This document shows positions 1 to 6,745 of a DNA stretch of 35,689 bases, one piece after another (the first letter of the stretch is position 1; every line of letters begins with the position of its first letter). The notes beneath the pieces are model-generated. The model was not told where the DNA came from and searched no databases. It worked only from the letters and a program-made list of their open reading frames with translations. Source of the stretch: a virus. The stretch is taken from positions 1 to 35,689 of the IMG/VR virus record IMGVR_UViG_3300020463_000052; one strand, given 5' to 3'. The position numbers were made by a program, and so were the translations under genes.

Positions 1-72
1 CACAACTTCCCACTTGACTTAGCTTCAACTGAGTCAACAGAAGTTGCACTAACAGCCCCCCTAATTGGCTAA
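1..72 (+). CDS. psbA: psbA, photosystem II D1 protein (C-terminal fragment, 5' end outside window)
   Basis: The first 23 codons read in frame 1 end in TAA at 70-72 and begin HNFPLDLA, the invariant C-terminal end of the D1 reaction-centre protein. The 15 residues after the Ala of FPLDLA (STESTEVALTAPLIG) correspond to the C-terminal extension that the CtpA protease removes from precursor D1. D1 binds the cofactors of photosystem II in the thylakoid membrane. Cyanophages carry psbA to replace the rapidly damaged host protein during infection. It lies upstream of the capsid gene, as in known cyanopodoviruses. Only the tail is visible, so intactness of the gene cannot be judged. Confidence 0.9.
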   Translation, partial: HNFPLDLASTESTEVALTAPLIG

Positions 73-367
73 AAAAATTTGGACTATATGGAAGTATGCG
101 CTTGGTAGCTTTGAAGATAATAAGACTAGATCTTATGACAACATCATTGCTATCACTCGTACTTTCATTTTCATTAGTTACCTCATAACTAATTGTTTTA
201 TTATTTCTGGCGTCATACGTCATTGGAACAATATGTCACATCAAAACACAGGTATGAGAGCTGGCGTTAGTAGCTACGCTGAAGCACCTGAAGAACAAAA
301 ACTTGAAGAAGTTAAAGAAAAACTAGAAGCTACATACAAAGAACCAGAAGGAGACCCTTCTTATTAA
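65..367 (+). CDS. small membrane protein next to psbA
   Basis: A 100-residue protein read from a TTG at 65 that overlaps the psbA stop (TTGGCTAA); no in-frame ATG lies nearby. Residues 1-55 contain a Trp- and Tyr-rich head (IWTIWKYALGSF) and one hydrophobic segment at about 33-50 (TFIFISYLITNCFIISGVI) ending in RHW. From memory this resembles a short conserved protein of marine cyanophages with the pattern YALG-F-D...YDN...RT...GVIRHW. Residues 56-100 are a charged, Glu/Lys-rich tail that may be a fused second small protein, since an ATG (233) begins it. Translation is probably coupled to psbA. Function unknown. Confidence 0.65.
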   Translation: MAKKIWTIWKYALGSFEDNKTRSYDNIIAITRTFIFISYLITNCFIISGVIRHWNNMSHQNTGMRAGVSSYAEAPEEQKLEEVKEKLEATYKEPEGDPSY

Positions 368-368
368 T

Positions 369-521
369 ATGACTGCAAACGTAAGACGCTGGCAAGAAAC
401 AACAACAGGTAGAAAAGAAGAACCTATTGTTGCAGAGAAACCAGCAAAATCAAAGCGTGACAATAAGGGACGCTATAAAAAAAAAGAAACTGAAACAGTA
501 GAAAAAACTGTTACTGAATAA
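369..521 (+). CDS. small basic/charged protein of unknown function
   Basis: A 50-residue ORF starting at ATG 369, one base after the preceding stop, and ending at TAA 519-521. It begins MTANVRRWQE and is nearly all charged or polar (many Lys, Glu, Thr) with no hydrophobic segment, so it is probably soluble or disordered. The close spacing suggests cotranscription with psbA and the membrane protein. It is followed directly by the putative riboswitch. I do not recognise a family. Confidence 0.5.
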   Translation: MTANVRRWQETTTGRKEEPIVAEKPAKSKRDNKGRYKKKETETVEKTVTE

Positions 522-530
522 CCACGACTT

Positions 531-583
531 CCGTTCATCCTGTTTAGGACGCATGAAAACCAAAGCATGGAACGGGGCTTTGG
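531..583 (+). promoter_or_regulatory. glutamine riboswitch-like RNA (downstream-peptide/glnA class)
   Basis: Three pairings are exact. P1 is CCGTTC (531-536) with GAACGG (570-575). P2 is TCCT (538-541) with AGGA (546-549). CCAAAGC (560-566), inside the P1 loop, pairs with GCTTTGG (577-583) beyond P1 and forms a pseudoknot. This topology and the CGTTCA...GGACGCA...GGAACG sequence fit, from memory, the glutamine-binding downstream-peptide/glnA RNAs of cyanobacteria and cyanophages. The fit includes what follows: a Shine-Dalgarno-like GGGAG at 589-593 and a tiny ORF with a YRG motif at 600. Ligand-dependent control is inferred from the family, and the exact aptamer class was not verified by a covariance model. 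Confidence 0.68.
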
Positions 584-599
584 TATATGGGAGAAACCA

Positions 600-641
600 A
601 TGGTTACTTACGTATATCGTGGCGTCGTTTACACTAAGTAA
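600..641 (+). CDS. very short downstream peptide (13 aa, YRG motif)
   Basis: ATG 600, preceded by GGGAG at 589-593, opens a 13-codon ORF (MVTYVYRGVVYTK) ending at TAA 639-641. The T-Y-RGV-Y core resembles short cyanobacterial peptides of the DUF4278 type and is what one expects behind a downstream-peptide riboswitch. A longer in-frame start at 567 would overlap the aptamer. The small size makes this uncertain; the support comes from its position between riboswitch and terminator. Confidence 0.4.
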   Translation: MVTYVYRGVVYTK

Positions 642-650
642 ATGACAACA

Positions 651-697
651 GAAAGGGAGCACCTCAGAGTCGGACTCCCTTTCACTTTGGCTTTTTG
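651..697 (+). terminator. rho-independent terminator before the capsid gene
   Basis: A perfect 9-bp stem GAAAGGGAG (651-659) / CTCCCTTTC (675-683) with a 15-nt loop, followed after 8 nt by CTTTTT (691-696). It would end transcription of the psbA cluster and the riboswitch peptide before the capsid gene. Confidence 0.65.
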
Positions 698-719
698 CCC
701 GTACGCGGATACCAATTAG

Positions 720-780
720 CCGTCATGACGGTGGGATAGACCACACAATCTAATGAGTCTAACTAAGACTCACACTTTTT
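720..780. promoter_or_regulatory. palindrome and second hairpin in the capsid leader
   Basis: A perfect 12-bp palindrome CCGTCATGACGG occupies 720-731. At 754-772 a 7-bp inverted repeat TGAGTCT / AGACTCA with a 5-nt loop is followed by CACTTTTT, which could be a weak terminator or a 5'-end-stabilising hairpin in the capsid mRNA. A strong capsid promoter is expected in this leader, but I see no copy of the 27-bp promoter-like motif found elsewhere in the window. Confidence 0.3.
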
Positions 781-824
781 CACATGTGAAGACAAAGTAA
801 TATACCCTCAATTTTTAAAGGAAA

Positions 825-1946
825 ATGGCTCAACAGTCAACAGGTATGCAGTCGTCCGTAACTATGCCCGGTGCTAGTAATAGTGCTGGTGATAGACGTG
901 CGCTCTACCTTAAATTATTTTCCGGGGAGATGTTCAAAGGATTCCAGCATCAAACAATAGCTAGGGATCTAATTATGAAGAGAAGCCTTACCAATGGTAA
1001 GAGTTTGCAGTTCATATATACAGGTCGTACATCGGCGGAATATCATACTCCCGGAAACAGTATCCTCGGAAACTCCGACGGTACTCCACCAGTAGCAGAG
1101 AAAACAATCACAGTTGATGATCTCTTAATCTCAAGTGCATTCGTTTATGAATTAGATGAAACACTTGCTCACTACGATTTAAGATCAGAGATCTCAAGAA
1201 AGATTGGTTTCGCTCTTGCTGAAAAATATGACCGTCTTGCATTCCGTGCAGTCACTAGAGGCGCACGTGTTGTAAGTCCTATCACAAAAACTAGCTTTGT
1301 TGAACCCGGTGGTACACAAGTTCGTGTTGGAGCAACTACAAATGACTCCGATGCTTACAGTGCTACTAACCTAATCAACGCTTTCTACGATGCAGCTGCT
1401 GCATTAGATGAGAAAGGTGTTAGTTCTGAAGGTAGAGTTGGTGTTCTTAACCCAAGACAATACTATTCACTTATCCAAAACGTAGGTTCTAACGGTCTAG
1501 TAAACCGTGATGCTCAAGGTTCTGCATTGCAGACTGGTAATGGCATCATCGAGATTGCTGGAATCAAGATTTACAAGTCAATGAATATTCCATTCCTTGG
1601 CAAGTATGGTGTTGCTTATGGTGGAACAACTGGTGAAACATCACCTTCTAATGTAGGTTCATTTGTTGGACCAACAATGGAAGATGCTGAAGATTCAGAC
1701 ACAGGCATTAATAACGACTACGGCGCACAAGCTAACTTCACTTCTTCTTGCGGATTAATATTCCAGAAAGAAGCTGCCGGTATGGTTGAAGCAATCGGAC
1801 CACAAGTTCAAGTAACTTCTGGAGATGTTTCAGTTATTTACCAAGGTGACGTTATACTCGGACGTCTAGCTTGCGGTGCAGATTACTTAAATCCAGCTGC
1901 TTCAGTTGAATTATATGTAGGTGCTTCTGCTCCAGCAGCATTCTAA
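825..1946 (+). CDS. major capsid protein (T7 gp10-like)
   Basis: A 373-residue protein close to the length of T7 gp10A (345), lying just before the tail tube genes as in T7. It is the HK97-fold shell subunit. Recognisable capsid-type stretches include ALYLKLFSGEMFKGF near the N terminus, GKSLQFIYTGRTSAEYHTPG around residue 60, VDDLLISSAFVYELDETLAHYD and the REQYY-like PRQYYSLIQ. The start at ATG 825 has AAAGGA 5 nt upstream. No frameshift extension such as gp10B is evident, because a strong terminator follows the stop directly. Transcription is probably high and independent, with terminators on both sides. Confidence 0.93.
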   Translation: MAQQSTGMQSSVTMPGASNSAGDRRALYLKLFSGEMFKGFQHQTIARDLIMKRSLTNGKSLQFIYTGRTSAEYHTPGNSILGNSDGTPPVAEKTITVDDLLISSAFVYELDETLAHYDLRSEISRKIGFALAEKYDRLAFRAVTRGARVVSPITKTSFVEPGGTQVRVGATTNDSDAYSATNLINAFYDAAAALDEKGVSSEGRVGVLNPRQYYSLIQNVGSNGLVNRDAQGSALQTGNGIIEIAGIKIYKSMNIPFLGKYGVAYGGTTGETSPSNVGSFVGPTMEDAEDSDTGINNDYGAQANFTSSCGLIFQKEAAGMVEAIGPQVQVTSGDVSVIYQGDVILGRLACGADYLNPAASVELYVGASAPAAF

Positions 1947-1956
1947 CTTTTTATAC

Positions 1957-1981
1957 GGGAGCTTCGGCTCCCTTTTTTTTT
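1957..1981 (+). terminator. strong UUCG terminator after the capsid gene
   Basis: Perfect 6-bp stem GGGAGC (1957-1962), TTCG tetraloop, GCTCCC (1967-1972), then nine T (1973-1981). This matches the position of the T7 terminator T-phi just after gene 10, so capsid mRNA would be made in excess over tail mRNA. Confidence 0.88.
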
Positions 1982-1991
1982 ATATATAAAT

Positions 1992-2609
1992 ATGGCTATT
2001 CCTACCACAAATTCTGCTAGTGAATTACCAGCAGTAAATCAAATATTGCAGACGGTTGGTCAAGCACCTGTAACGACACTCGATCAAACCAACCCAGACG
2101 TTGCGATTGCATACGATACTCTGTTACAGGTGTCAAGGGAAGTACAATCAGAAGGCTGGACATTTAATAAAGAATTTAATTATCCATTCACACCAGACAG
2201 TAATAAAGAAATACTAATACCAGCAAATATTCTACAGATTGATCTTGCTCGAAATGAATCAAGCAGTAAGAACTATGACGTAGTTAGAAGAAGTGGAAAG
2301 TTATATGACAGACGCAAACATTCATCACAATGGGAAACCGAAATGAAGTGTGATGTTGTTTGGTTATTTGACTGGGTAGATTTACCACGTCCTATTCAAG
2401 ATTACATAACTGCTAGAGCTGCCTGTTTTACAGTAAGCAGAATTGTTGGAGATGCAAACCTTTATAAGATGTGTCAACAAAAAGAAGCATACATGAGAGC
2501 TATGGCACTTGAGTATGAATGTAATCAAGGTGAGTTTACTTTCTTTGGACATCCAAAAGATGGAAACTTTTACACCAGCTATGAACCTTATCATGCCTTA
2601 CACAGATAA
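1992..2609 (+). CDS. tail tubular protein A (T7 gp11-like)
   Basis: A 205-residue protein (T7 gp11 is 196) directly after the capsid gene. Gp11 forms the ring that joins the portal to the tail nozzle. Family-typical features are the start SELPAVNQILQTVGQAPV, the segment LLQVSREVQSEGWTFN at about 50-65, and VDLPRPIQDYITARAA at about 130-145. It begins at ATG 1992, 11 nt after the terminator T-run and without a clear Shine-Dalgarno. Its stop shares one base with the start of the next gene (TAATG), which suggests coupled translation. Confidence 0.93.
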   Translation: MAIPTTNSASELPAVNQILQTVGQAPVTTLDQTNPDVAIAYDTLLQVSREVQSEGWTFNKEFNYPFTPDSNKEILIPANILQIDLARNESSSKNYDVVRRSGKLYDRRKHSSQWETEMKCDVVWLFDWVDLPRPIQDYITARAACFTVSRIVGDANLYKMCQQKEAYMRAMALEYECNQGEFTFFGHPKDGNFYTSYEPYHALHR

Positions 2610-5005
2610 TGCCTAATGTCACACAAACAATTACTAACTATTTAGGTGGTGTCTCTCGTCAACCTGATACAAAGAAATTACCCGGACAAGTTGTTGAAGC
2701 TATTAATGCTTATCCAGACCCTACTTTTGGTTTAACAAAAAGACCCGGGTTTAAATTTATAACAAATTTAGGAAACGCAAATATCTATGACAATGCTAAA
2801 TGGTTTTATATTCACAGAGATGGAGACGAAAAATATATAGGTTGTATTAAAGGTACAGCTATTTATATATGGAACGCCACTTCAGGTGTCCAAGCAACAG
2901 TTACGTACACAAACAATGCTAATACTAATTATTTAACAGGAAGCACTGCTAATGACTATGACGTATTAACTGTTCAAGATACCACTTTAATTACAAATAA
3001 AACAACTACTGTTACTACACAGTCACTGCCATCGTTTACAGCAAACACTATTGGTACAGTAAGACTTCGTGCTGTTACTGTAAGTACAATTTATGAAGTT
3101 ACAGTTAATGGATCTACAGTAACTTATACCTCTGGAGCAACCCAAGCTACAGCCGATACTATATTAACTAATTTAAAAAGTAGTATTGATGCGCTTAATA
3201 TATCTGGTCTGACTGTCACTAGATTAGATACTACCTTAGAACTATCTTCTTCCTCTGCATTTACTTTATCTGGTAAAGGTGGAACAGATAATGAAAGGCT
3301 TGAAACTTTCCAAAATCAAGTAGCAAACGTCGCGCAGCTTCCTGACAGGTCTTTACAAGGCAGAGTGGTAAAAGTTTTAAATACCACGAGTAGTGATGAT
3401 ACATATTACGCCAGATTTATAGCTGATAATGGTACTTCTGGTAACGGTTACTGGGAAGAATATATTGCTCCCGGGGTATCACAGGGTCTAAATGACTCTA
3501 CTATGCCTCATGAATTAGTTAATACTAATACTAATACTTTTATATTTAGGGCAGTTTCATACACTAACAGATTAGTTGGAGATGATACTACTAACTCACA
3601 TCCAAGTTTTGTAGGAAAAAAGATACAACAAGCTTTCTTCCATAGCAGCCGATTAGGTTTCTTGGTTGATGATAATGTTTCATTAAGTCAGGCTAATGAG
3701 TTCTTTAACTTTTACCACGTATCAGCTAGAACACAAATAGCTTCTGACCCAGTTGATTTAAGTACTTCAAGTATTAGACCAACACTTTTAACAGGTGTCC
3801 TACCAACTGCACAGGGTTTAATTTTATTTAGTAAGAACCAGCAGTTTTTAATGTTTGCACCTAACGGTATATTCACACCAACTACAACTATTATTCGTGG
3901 TATCTCAAACTATGAGATGGACATTAATATTGATCCTGTAGATAACGGAAGTACTATAAATTTTTTAAGTAAAACTCCCGGTTACACACGTATATACCAG
4001 ATGCGTACAGCTGGACAAGAAATGAACCCAATAGTTTTAGACGTTGGAAGAGTTGTATCAGAATATATTCCAAGTACAATAACTGATTTAATTGCTAGTC
4101 CACAGAATAGTTTTATTGCTATGTGGGGTTCGTCCGCATCAAATGTTTATTTTTATAGAACATATAGTGATGGTGAACGGGAAGTTATGCAAGCATGGTT
4201 TAAATGGCAACTACCCGGTAATGTTCAAACTCTTTCTGTAGATTCAGATGTCTTATATGCCGTCACAATGCAGGGTGGTAAATATACTTTATGTAGTGCC
4301 AGTCTTAACCAGACGCCTGAAGAGTCTATTCTCGTAAACTCTAATGGGGATAAGATGAACCCTTGTGTGGATTTATATGCTACTGCTACATCAGTTGTTT
4401 ACGATGAAACAGATCCAATAAATCCTTTTAGTAAGTGTTACATACCATTTGAAAATGTAAGTACATTGTCTCCAGTTCTTGTAATTGGTAGTGATCAAAG
4501 TGCTTTACAAAATCAAACTTATGTGGAATCTGGTTTTACTATTACACCTACTGTAGCTACTGATGGTACTGGAACCTATTACAAAGTACCTTTTAAAAAT
4601 TTAACAAGTGTAGCCAATAAAGTTATTGTTGGATTTAAATATACATTTAACGTTGATATACCAACTACGTATTACAGACTAGATCCTAACGGATTACAAA
4701 CTGACTTTACTGCCAATTTAACTGTTGCAAGAATGAAATTCTCTACAGGTTTGTCTGGGGTATTAAGTTTTAAATTAAAACGCAATGGTGCTGCTGAATA
4801 TAACGACGTACAGCCTATACAATTAGCTAATTTTTATTTAGCTAATGATGTTCCTTTGGCTGATCAAACAGTTGTAACAGTACCTATTCATCAACGCAAT
4901 ACAAACTTTGAATTAAAAGTTACTAGCGATTCACCATTTCCTGTCTCATTGGCTTCAATGATGTGGGAAGGATATTACACACCACGTTTTTATAGGAGGG
5001 CATAA
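2609..5005 (+). CDS. tail tubular protein B (T7 gp12-like nozzle)
   Basis: A 798-residue protein, almost exactly the length of T7 gp12 (794). Gp12 forms the hexameric tail nozzle through which DNA passes. The N terminus QTITNYLGGVSRQPDTKKLPG and the segment LTKRPGFKFI are hallmarks of this family. The rest is Thr/Ser-rich beta structure, with SSRLGFLVDDNVSLSQANEFFNFY at about 345-370. The start overlaps the gp11-like stop by one base, and the stop lies directly before the ATG of the next gene. Confidence 0.95.
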   Translation: MPNVTQTITNYLGGVSRQPDTKKLPGQVVEAINAYPDPTFGLTKRPGFKFITNLGNANIYDNAKWFYIHRDGDEKYIGCIKGTAIYIWNATSGVQATVTYTNNANTNYLTGSTANDYDVLTVQDTTLITNKTTTVTTQSLPSFTANTIGTVRLRAVTVSTIYEVTVNGSTVTYTSGATQATADTILTNLKSSIDALNISGLTVTRLDTTLELSSSSAFTLSGKGGTDNERLETFQNQVANVAQLPDRSLQGRVVKVLNTTSSDDTYYARFIADNGTSGNGYWEEYIAPGVSQGLNDSTMPHELVNTNTNTFIFRAVSYTNRLVGDDTTNSHPSFVGKKIQQAFFHSSRLGFLVDDNVSLSQANEFFNFYHVSARTQIASDPVDLSTSSIRPTLLTGVLPTAQGLILFSKNQQFLMFAPNGIFTPTTTIIRGISNYEMDINIDPVDNGSTINFLSKTPGYTRIYQMRTAGQEMNPIVLDVGRVVSEYIPSTITDLIASPQNSFIAMWGSSASNVYFYRTYSDGEREVMQAWFKWQLPGNVQTLSVDSDVLYAVTMQGGKYTLCSASLNQTPEESILVNSNGDKMNPCVDLYATATSVVYDETDPINPFSKCYIPFENVSTLSPVLVIGSDQSALQNQTYVESGFTITPTVATDGTGTYYKVPFKNLTSVANKVIVGFKYTFNVDIPTTYYRLDPNGLQTDFTANLTVARMKFSTGLSGVLSFKLKRNGAAEYNDVQPIQLANFYLANDVPLADQTVVTVPIHQRNTNFELKVTSDSPFPVSLASMMWEGYYTPRFYRRA

Positions 5006-6733
5006 ATGTCATCAGGAGGAGGAACAAATGATATCATCAATCATCAGAATGAGCAGATTCAAAAACAATATGAATATGACTTACAGGCGTATCAATATCA
5101 GTACGGACTTCAGAAAAATGAAGATGGAGACTTTGTACAGATTTTGGACCCTGATGGTACTAAAGCTGGTGTCATTCCTAACCAATATGAGTATGCACAA
5201 CAGGGCTTACAATTAAGAAAAGAAGCTGATCAAGAAACTCGTGATTATCAAGAGGAGACTGCAAGGCAGAACTGGGAACAGGGAAAGTCAATGCAGCAAT
5301 TCACTTGGGATCAAGAGGATAGCTTTTATAGAAAGAATATTGATCAATATGATAAACAACTTGACTTTAACGAACTTGAATATGCTGATGCATTATCTAG
5401 GGAAAATGTAGTTTTAGATGAGAAGTTTATTGGTGCTGCTTTTGAGAACCAAGGTTTAATACAAGATTTATATGAACAAACTGGCACTGCTGGTTTTGCT
5501 AAAACACAAGCTAAACTTGGTCTTTTATCAAAAGAAAATACTGCTGCATATCAAAAAGCAAAGGCTTTAACTAATTTAAAACAAAATGCAAAAGGTGCTG
5601 AGTTTCAAGTTGGTAAAGAACAATTAGAAATATTAAATCGTAGAGGTGGTACTCAATATCAAAAAGCAAGTATTGCACAGAGCTTGGCTGAGAAAGAAGG
5701 TAATCGTAGATTTCAAAAAGCTGGTATTTTATTAGATACAAAAATACAAACACAAGCTGCCGATTATCAAAATGAAATGATCAGACGTCAGTTTAGGGAG
5801 AAAAATGCTGAGACTGCACATCGTATAGAAGAACAAACTATAAGAGGTTTACAAGCATCTGGACAAGCTCAACTGACACAGGCTGGAAGATCACAAGGTA
5901 AAGCTGTCCAATCAGTCATGGCTGAACTAGGAAGAAATAACGCTTATCTTGCCGATTCTCTTGTAAGAGGTCAACAGACAGCTGAAGCTCGTATGAAACA
6001 AAATAAGATAAACAATCTTAATGTCATACAAAAAGCTGCACAAGCTGAACAACAAATTGATTTTGGTTCTCTTCAAGATATTAATAAGTCTTTAATGGCT
6101 ATGTCTGAAGCTGATCGTAACTTAAAGATTGGTGATGCAAAGAGTCAATTAAATATGGATGAGATCAGACAGTCTTTAGTTAATAATGTAGAAAATACAA
6201 CATTAGACGTAGAAAATATAGAAAAGAATTTATTACAAGCTCAGACTGAGACAGGCGTAGATCTTAAAAAGATTGATTTTGATTTAGCTAATGTAGGAAA
6301 AAGATTTAAAACTAATCAAGATGTTTTAATTACTTCACTACAAAGTGCAGTAAGAGCAAGTGAAATGAATAAGAAAGATATTTATAGAAGTAAAAAAAGT
6401 GCAGACTTAGCTGCTGAAGCTAGGAAAATGTTAGACCCTTCAATTGGTAGAGATCTTGTAGATTTAGACCAATTCCAACCACTTGAAATACCACTACCTA
6501 AATATCAAGATCCAATGGCTCCCTCAGTACCACCAGCTCCAATAAAAGGTGCTACACAATCTCAAGTAGGTGCCGGAGCTACTTTAGGTGGAGCTGCTTT
6601 AGGTGGAATAACTGCTGGGTTAGGAGCTGCTGTTGGGGTAAATTCTTTAGCATCTAAATCATTAATGGGTTTAGGTGCTGGACCATGGGGAGCAATAGTA
6701 GGACTTGGTACTTTTGCAATGGGATTATTTTAA
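5006..6733 (+). CDS. internal virion protein (T7 gp14 position)
   Basis: 575 residues, far longer than T7 gp14 (196), but in the gp14 position between nozzle and gp15/gp16. Most of it is Gln-, Lys- and Glu-rich helix with coiled-coil potential (residues 10-480). The C-terminal 60 residues are hydrophobic and Gly/Ala-rich (GATLGGAALGGITAGLGAAV at about 525), fitting a segment that inserts in the host outer membrane during DNA ejection. A good Shine-Dalgarno, GGAGGG, lies 6 nt before ATG 5006. The assignment rests on order and composition more than on direct similarity. Confidence 0.8.
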   Translation: MSSGGGTNDIINHQNEQIQKQYEYDLQAYQYQYGLQKNEDGDFVQILDPDGTKAGVIPNQYEYAQQGLQLRKEADQETRDYQEETARQNWEQGKSMQQFTWDQEDSFYRKNIDQYDKQLDFNELEYADALSRENVVLDEKFIGAAFENQGLIQDLYEQTGTAGFAKTQAKLGLLSKENTAAYQKAKALTNLKQNAKGAEFQVGKEQLEILNRRGGTQYQKASIAQSLAEKEGNRRFQKAGILLDTKIQTQAADYQNEMIRRQFREKNAETAHRIEEQTIRGLQASGQAQLTQAGRSQGKAVQSVMAELGRNNAYLADSLVRGQQTAEARMKQNKINNLNVIQKAAQAEQQIDFGSLQDINKSLMAMSEADRNLKIGDAKSQLNMDEIRQSLVNNVENTTLDVENIEKNLLQAQTETGVDLKKIDFDLANVGKRFKTNQDVLITSLQSAVRASEMNKKDIYRSKKSADLAAEARKMLDPSIGRDLVDLDQFQPLEIPLPKYQDPMAPSVPPAPIKGATQSQVGAGATLGGAALGGITAGLGAAVGVNSLASKSLMGLGAGPWGAIVGLGTFAMGLF

Positions 6734-6745
6734 CAATTAAATACT

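Noticed and set aside
65-521. High-light inducible (hli) gene beside psbA
   Set aside because: Neither small protein has the ExxNGRxAMxG chlorophyll-binding motif of Hli proteins; an hli gene may lie outside the window.
695-820. Phage promoter before the capsid gene matching the 27-bp motif
   Set aside because: GGGATAGA and GGGAGAAA strings occur between 589 and 740, but the 17 bases upstream do not resemble the motif at 24360 and 31129.
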